The notes below the pieces were generated by a model. That model worked only from the letters and a program-made list of their open reading frames with translations. It did not search any database and had not been told where the DNA came from. A program made the position numbers and the translations under genes. DNA of 64,000 bases from Pempheris klunzingeri (lineage: Eukaryota > Chordata > Actinopteri > Acropomatiformes > Pempheridae): positions 19,306,432 through 19,370,431 of the forward strand of contig NC_092017.1 in assembly GCF_042242105.1 (NCBI RefSeq), in the 5' to 3' direction. Below, one piece after another: positions 59,979-64,000 of this stretch (positions are counted from its first letter, which is position 1; each line of letters starts with the position of its first letter).

Positions 59979-62900
59979 CCCTAAAGGATAAGCAAGGTAT
60001 GGATCAATGTATTTATTTATTTGTTTGTTTGCATATTTGCTTACTTACTTATTTGATAGCTGTAGGTTGACTTACTTTGCCGATTAAGATTTTCAAAAAA
60101 CCCACAAGGAGAATATGAATTACGCTGCAGTGTTATTCAGTAAATTAAATAAACTCCTAAACCAGATATATACATTAAAATTTTGCTTATTTGTTAATGG
60201 TTCAGTAATTGTAATCCAGTTCTCTCTCCCTCCCTCTCTCTAGATAGATAGATAGAAACATACATGCTGTCATTACACACGACTATTATGCAAAGCTGTG
60301 GCAATTTATTGTGCCCTTATCACCAAGTCATCACACGTACCTTGTAAACCTTCATCAAGATATCTCAATCATCATCCCAGTCATTGTTATTAGGATCTCA
60401 TTATTGAATCAAATTCCACCAAACACCTGATGCAAATACGACAGCTAGTATTTTCCTGATATTCATGGCTTCAAAACACTTTGGTGCTGCTTTTTTGATC
60501 TTTGCTGTTTACAGCAGAATATCTGAGATAACAAGCAAGTCAGGCACAAGGTATGGAGTGTAAATTATGTGCAAGCGTTCTCTTCAGTGTCCAGTGGAAA
60601 CTAATTAGATTTGTGTGTGAGCAGGAGCACAAAAAACTCTTTCAACAATTCTTTTCCAGCCTGACATATATCTGACGTCTGAGGTAGAGCTTGAGCCTCA
60701 CTGCAGCTGATGAACAGCACAAACTCGAGGGGAAACAGTTATACCCATACCACAAGTCAGTTGACATAAAGGGAAATATACATTACATTATACTTGAATA
60801 AAACGGCTACATTAACAGTTGCTGTAGATTATTGAATGTTGTCTGCTTTGTCTGCGTTGAAAAGCAGAATTCAGGTTGAATAAATTACATCAAGTTATGA
60901 AAAACATTTTGATTTCCCCTTTGAATCTGGCACAGTTGGTTTTGACCAAATGACCTCACCTGCAGTGCAGGTAGACCTGTGCTTAATCTGTTTGTTGAAC
61001 TAAAGAACACAGGTAATCAGATAGTAACAACTGCAAAGTAGAGCTGAGATAATTCAAACAGCATTGTGACAGTCAAAAGAAGTTTGATAACAGCTTATTA
61101 TAAAGCAGAGCGAAAGTAAAGTCTCACAGGAGTCTGTCAAGTTTAAAAAAACTTCAATAACTGGCTCATTGAAATACTTGCGCAATACTCTTAAAATCTT
61201 GAAACAGTTGTTAGACCAAGTTATTTCATTGAAGACTAGTTGTAACTGGTAAATCAAATAATCATCTGTGTTTTGGAGAATAATTTGTGTTCTTTCTCCA
61301 CTGCCCAGTGTCTCCTTCCTGACCTGGAGAGTGACTAATTATGGAGGATCCTTCGCTTTCCTCCGACATTGTTTTCACCGTTTTTGCCATTATGATTAAA
61401 TAAAACAGATTTTTATCCCCTATATATGTTTATATATGCTTTTTTATGTAGCTCTAACAAGTCAACTGTGGGCTAATGCAAGCTGGGCCACAATTAAATG
61501 TTGGTTAAGATTTGGAGTGTACCGAAACCAAAAATAACACCTGCCTCAACAGCTCATCATATTTAACTGGCTCACTGGAATGACAAATAGTCTCACTGTC
61601 AGTTGCCAAGAAATTTGCATTAAATGTCTGATCACAACAACAACAACATCACACTGATAAACTCAACCGAATAATACGATCCAGGGGGGTAAAAAGTAGA
61701 ACAAAAGCAGAATGTATTAGTCAGTGTGAAACAATGATCTGATATTGTTAATCATATCATAACTCAACATTTAATCAGAGATCTTTTGCTTTATATGAAT
61801 AAAAGAATATGTACTCTGAGAGATCTCACTGCTTTTGTCAACTTCATCTTCACAAACTATACTCAACCTGCCCAGCACCAAATGGCTGAAAGACATAGCA
61901 AGCATCTTGGTAATTTAACTACCTACCTAATTTTGCAGCTAAAGAGAGATTTCAGGTTTAGTACCGATGTTGAATGTTTCTGGCAGAGAATTAAATGAGA
62001 AGATGCTTTTTTCATACCTGAGCAGTGTAAACTGCAGCTTTAGTATTACAAAGACCAAATATAGAGCGAAACCAGCAAGCTAAAGTTAGTGACTGCTGGT
62101 TGTGGCTTTATACTCAACAGATAGATATGACAGTAGTATCCACGCTCTCATTTAACTTAAAAGAAAATAAACATATTTCCCAAACGTCAAACTTTGCTTT
62201 AGTTCATGCATTTACTATGTAGTTGTAAGTTTAAATAGAAATTTAAATAAAATGTAGTGTTGCATCTCCAGAGTTCAACAATTCAATCTCGCTCTTTGGG
62301 CACTCTGATGAAAAGCTGTTTGCAGCAGTGAGCAGAGAGGTTCTTAGTCACATGAGACTCAGTTGTCATGTCACAGGAAATGGGTTTTAACTGAGGAAAC
62401 CTCATGTAAGACGTTTCCCTACCACACCGTGACAAACTAGTCTAGTGTCAAGGTGTGATGTGTTCAACTTTAATTCAGATTAAACAACTTAATGCAGAAA
62501 CATATGACACAGTGATTTTAAAAGGGATGTTAACAAGACAGGTGAGGTAAGCTAACCCCAATAAATTATAAAAACAATAAAAAAAATAAAAAAAACATGT
62601 AACCGACAGCAATGAAAAGTTGCTTTCCTCATCATTGTCCTTCATGTGAAAAAAGTTATCCTCTATTAACCAAATGTTGACTTTAATTCTGAAGGAAACC
62701 TTTTGTCCATTGGTCTTTCTATTGTTGCTTTTGCAGTGGAGTAATAAAGAGCCTTTACACACTGACAGGGATGTTTATAGTCAACAGTCTGCTTTGATTA
62801 TTCATATGATTGAAAGTAATCACGCAACATACAGTACATGGCATTATTGATTGGAATCATGAGTGTATGTTTATGTATTGAAGCATTGACTCGAGTGAAG

Positions 62901-63392
62901 TGTTTCTATTCATTTATAGGCACTCATCAGTTACAATTCATAGGTTCAAGTTAAGCTAAGAGTCAATGTGGATGCAACTTTTGCACAACTTGAGTATGTA
63001 TTTCAACTTGGAACCCTGTTTTCCACATTCAAACATCTTTTACCAGTACCATAATAAGTTCTTTGAATAGAAGTTTCAAATAAGATGTCTTCAGATCAAT
63101 GTCAGTGCTTTACTTTTGTGGTTTTCAGCTATCTGTTTGACGAGAACACTTAAATGGGTCATACTGGTGGTCGGTGCGGAGGAGTGAAGGAGACAGCTGT
63201 GCAAAGTACCCGTCCATTTCCTCTTCCATTTTCCTCTTTTCTGACCCACATCCTCTTTGTACATTCATGTTAGGTTCTTTTTCTCGGAAACATATTGTCC
63301 CGCTTGAAGAATACAAGCAGCCAAGCAGCACGTTCAGACCGTAGACCCCTTCATGAAGTAGCCATTAAGTAGCCTGGCAGACTGAGATTCCC
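59979..63392. other. intergenic DNA between b3gnt3 and kcnv2-like gene
   Basis: AT-rich DNA, with a short GATA run near 60242-60256. The part nearest 63392 should be 3' untranslated sequence of the kcnv2-like gene. No other exon is supported. Confidence 0.45.
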
Positions 63393-63683
63393 TCAGTGTG
63401 GGCTCTGGCAGCAGCTGTCTGTACCATGCTCGTCCTCCAAGGGATGAAAACACATGTCCATTTTGCGTTGGAGGCGCTTCTTAAGGTGAAGTCGCCGCTC
63501 CACTAGCTTAGTGTTGTACTCCTGGGTTTTTAGCTTAGCATAGTACTCAGAGAACTTGTTAAAGAGGAAAGAGATTGGCATGCCGTTGAGGATGATACCA
63601 AATGAGATGCAGCCAAAGGCCACGATGCGGCCGAGGATAGTCACGGGAACCACATCCCCGTAGCCCACCGTAGAGATGCTGAC
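63393..63683 (-). CDS. kcnv2: last coding exon of a silent voltage-gated K+ channel subunit, KCNV2 (Kv8.2)-like; rest outside window
   Basis: The exon starts after CTCTTAG at 63683 and codes for 96 residues to the stop at 63393. It begins [12 protein letters not shown], the end of the pore helix and K+ filter, followed by S6 with [20 protein letters not shown] and a short basic C-terminus rich in Lys/Arg. The stretch [11 protein letters not shown] in S6 is what I recall from KCNV2 and differs from KCNV1, KCNS, KCNG and KCNF1, whose S6 segments read otherwise. KCNV2 has two coding exons with the second starting near this filter, which fits. Kv8.2 forms no channel alone; it joins Kv2 subunits and shapes photoreceptor currents. 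Fish have more than one kcnv2 copy; which one this is cannot be told here. Confidence 0.65.
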   Translation of the reverse strand, partial: VSISTVGYGDVVPVTILGRIVAFGCISFGIILNGMPISFLFNKFSEYYAKLKTQEYNTKLVERRLHLKKRLQRKMDMCFHPLEDEHGTDSCCQSPH

Positions 63684-64000
63684 CTAAGAGAGCAAAGTGA
63701 ACAGTCCCATGTTATTCGGTGTTCATTAATATTTTCTTCACTATAATATGATATGAATAAGAAAATGTCTCATCAGTGTCATCACTTTTTAGAAGAGATG
63801 CTGCTAAACTGGAGTAACTGGAAGGATTTGTCTGTTTCCATTACAACTAGGTTGCCACTCCCATCTAAACCCACAAAACCAAATTGGGCATTTACATGCG
63901 CTGAAGCATGCAGCTACACATTTCAAATGGCCGTTTTCTTTTTTTCCTTTGTTGACCCAATAGACTAACAGACTATTATGAAACAACATTTCAGATTCAT
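63684..64000 (-). other. kcnv2-like intron (right edge of window)
   Basis: Sequence upstream of the acceptor of the kcnv2-like last exon. Its other exon or exons lie beyond 64000. Nothing else is seen. Confidence 0.5.

Noticed and set aside
59527-59991. Long frames on both strands over the CAACAG tract, including one starting MALCAVLLGAGWAV that looks like a signal peptide
   Set aside because: They are opened by trinucleotide and tetranucleotide repeats and contain no domain. The plus-strand frame runs into the ATCT repeat.

Overview
The window is vertebrate nuclear DNA from a bony fish. Genes are split into many short exons with GT-AG introns, and coding segments are closest to human orthologues. 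The repeats (a tRNA-derived SINE, MITEs, an L1-like fragment, long CA/TG and ATCT tracts) are of kinds common in teleost genomes. Seven genes were recognised by reading exon by exon, checking splice phases and comparing with remembered vertebrate proteins. One further short open frame was not recognised. No searches were run.

Layout: kcnn1 (minus; its 3' exons lie before base 1) 279-3495; ccdc124 (minus, complete) 7395-9126; cluap1/ift38 (minus, complete, 12 coding exons) 10716-15471; an unrecognised GC-rich single open frame (plus) 16868-17326, divergent from cluap1; slc5a5, the sodium/iodide symporter (minus, complete, 16 exons) 19594-29825; jak3 (plus, complete, 23 coding exons) 35992-48202; b3gnt3-like glycosyltransferase (minus, one coding exon) 54424-55563; last coding exon of a kcnv2-like silent potassium-channel subunit (minus) 63393-63683, running off the right edge.

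The set kcnn1 - ccdc124 - slc5a5 - jak3 - b3gnt3 is the gene block of human 19p13.11, with the same order and relative orientation as I know it there (jak3 opposite to the others). cluap1 (16p13.3 in human) and a kcnv2-like gene (9p24 in human, the chromosome arm that carries JAK2) are the fish-specific neighbours. These genes do not form one pathway: an SK-type K+ channel, a ribosome/centrosome coiled-coil protein, an IFT-B ciliary subunit, the thyroid iodide transporter, a cytokine-receptor kinase, a Golgi glycosyltransferase and a modifier K+-channel subunit. Their proximity is ancestral synteny, not an operon.

I found no undescribed biological system. The points most worth a second look are a perfect RFX X-box beside the first exon of cluap1, the unrecognised ORF, a very long kcnn1 N-terminal exon with a two-codon upstream ORF, a perfect 16-bp hairpin in a jak3 intron, a strong unused splice donor inside slc5a5 exon 12, and several transposons whose target-site duplications can be read directly.
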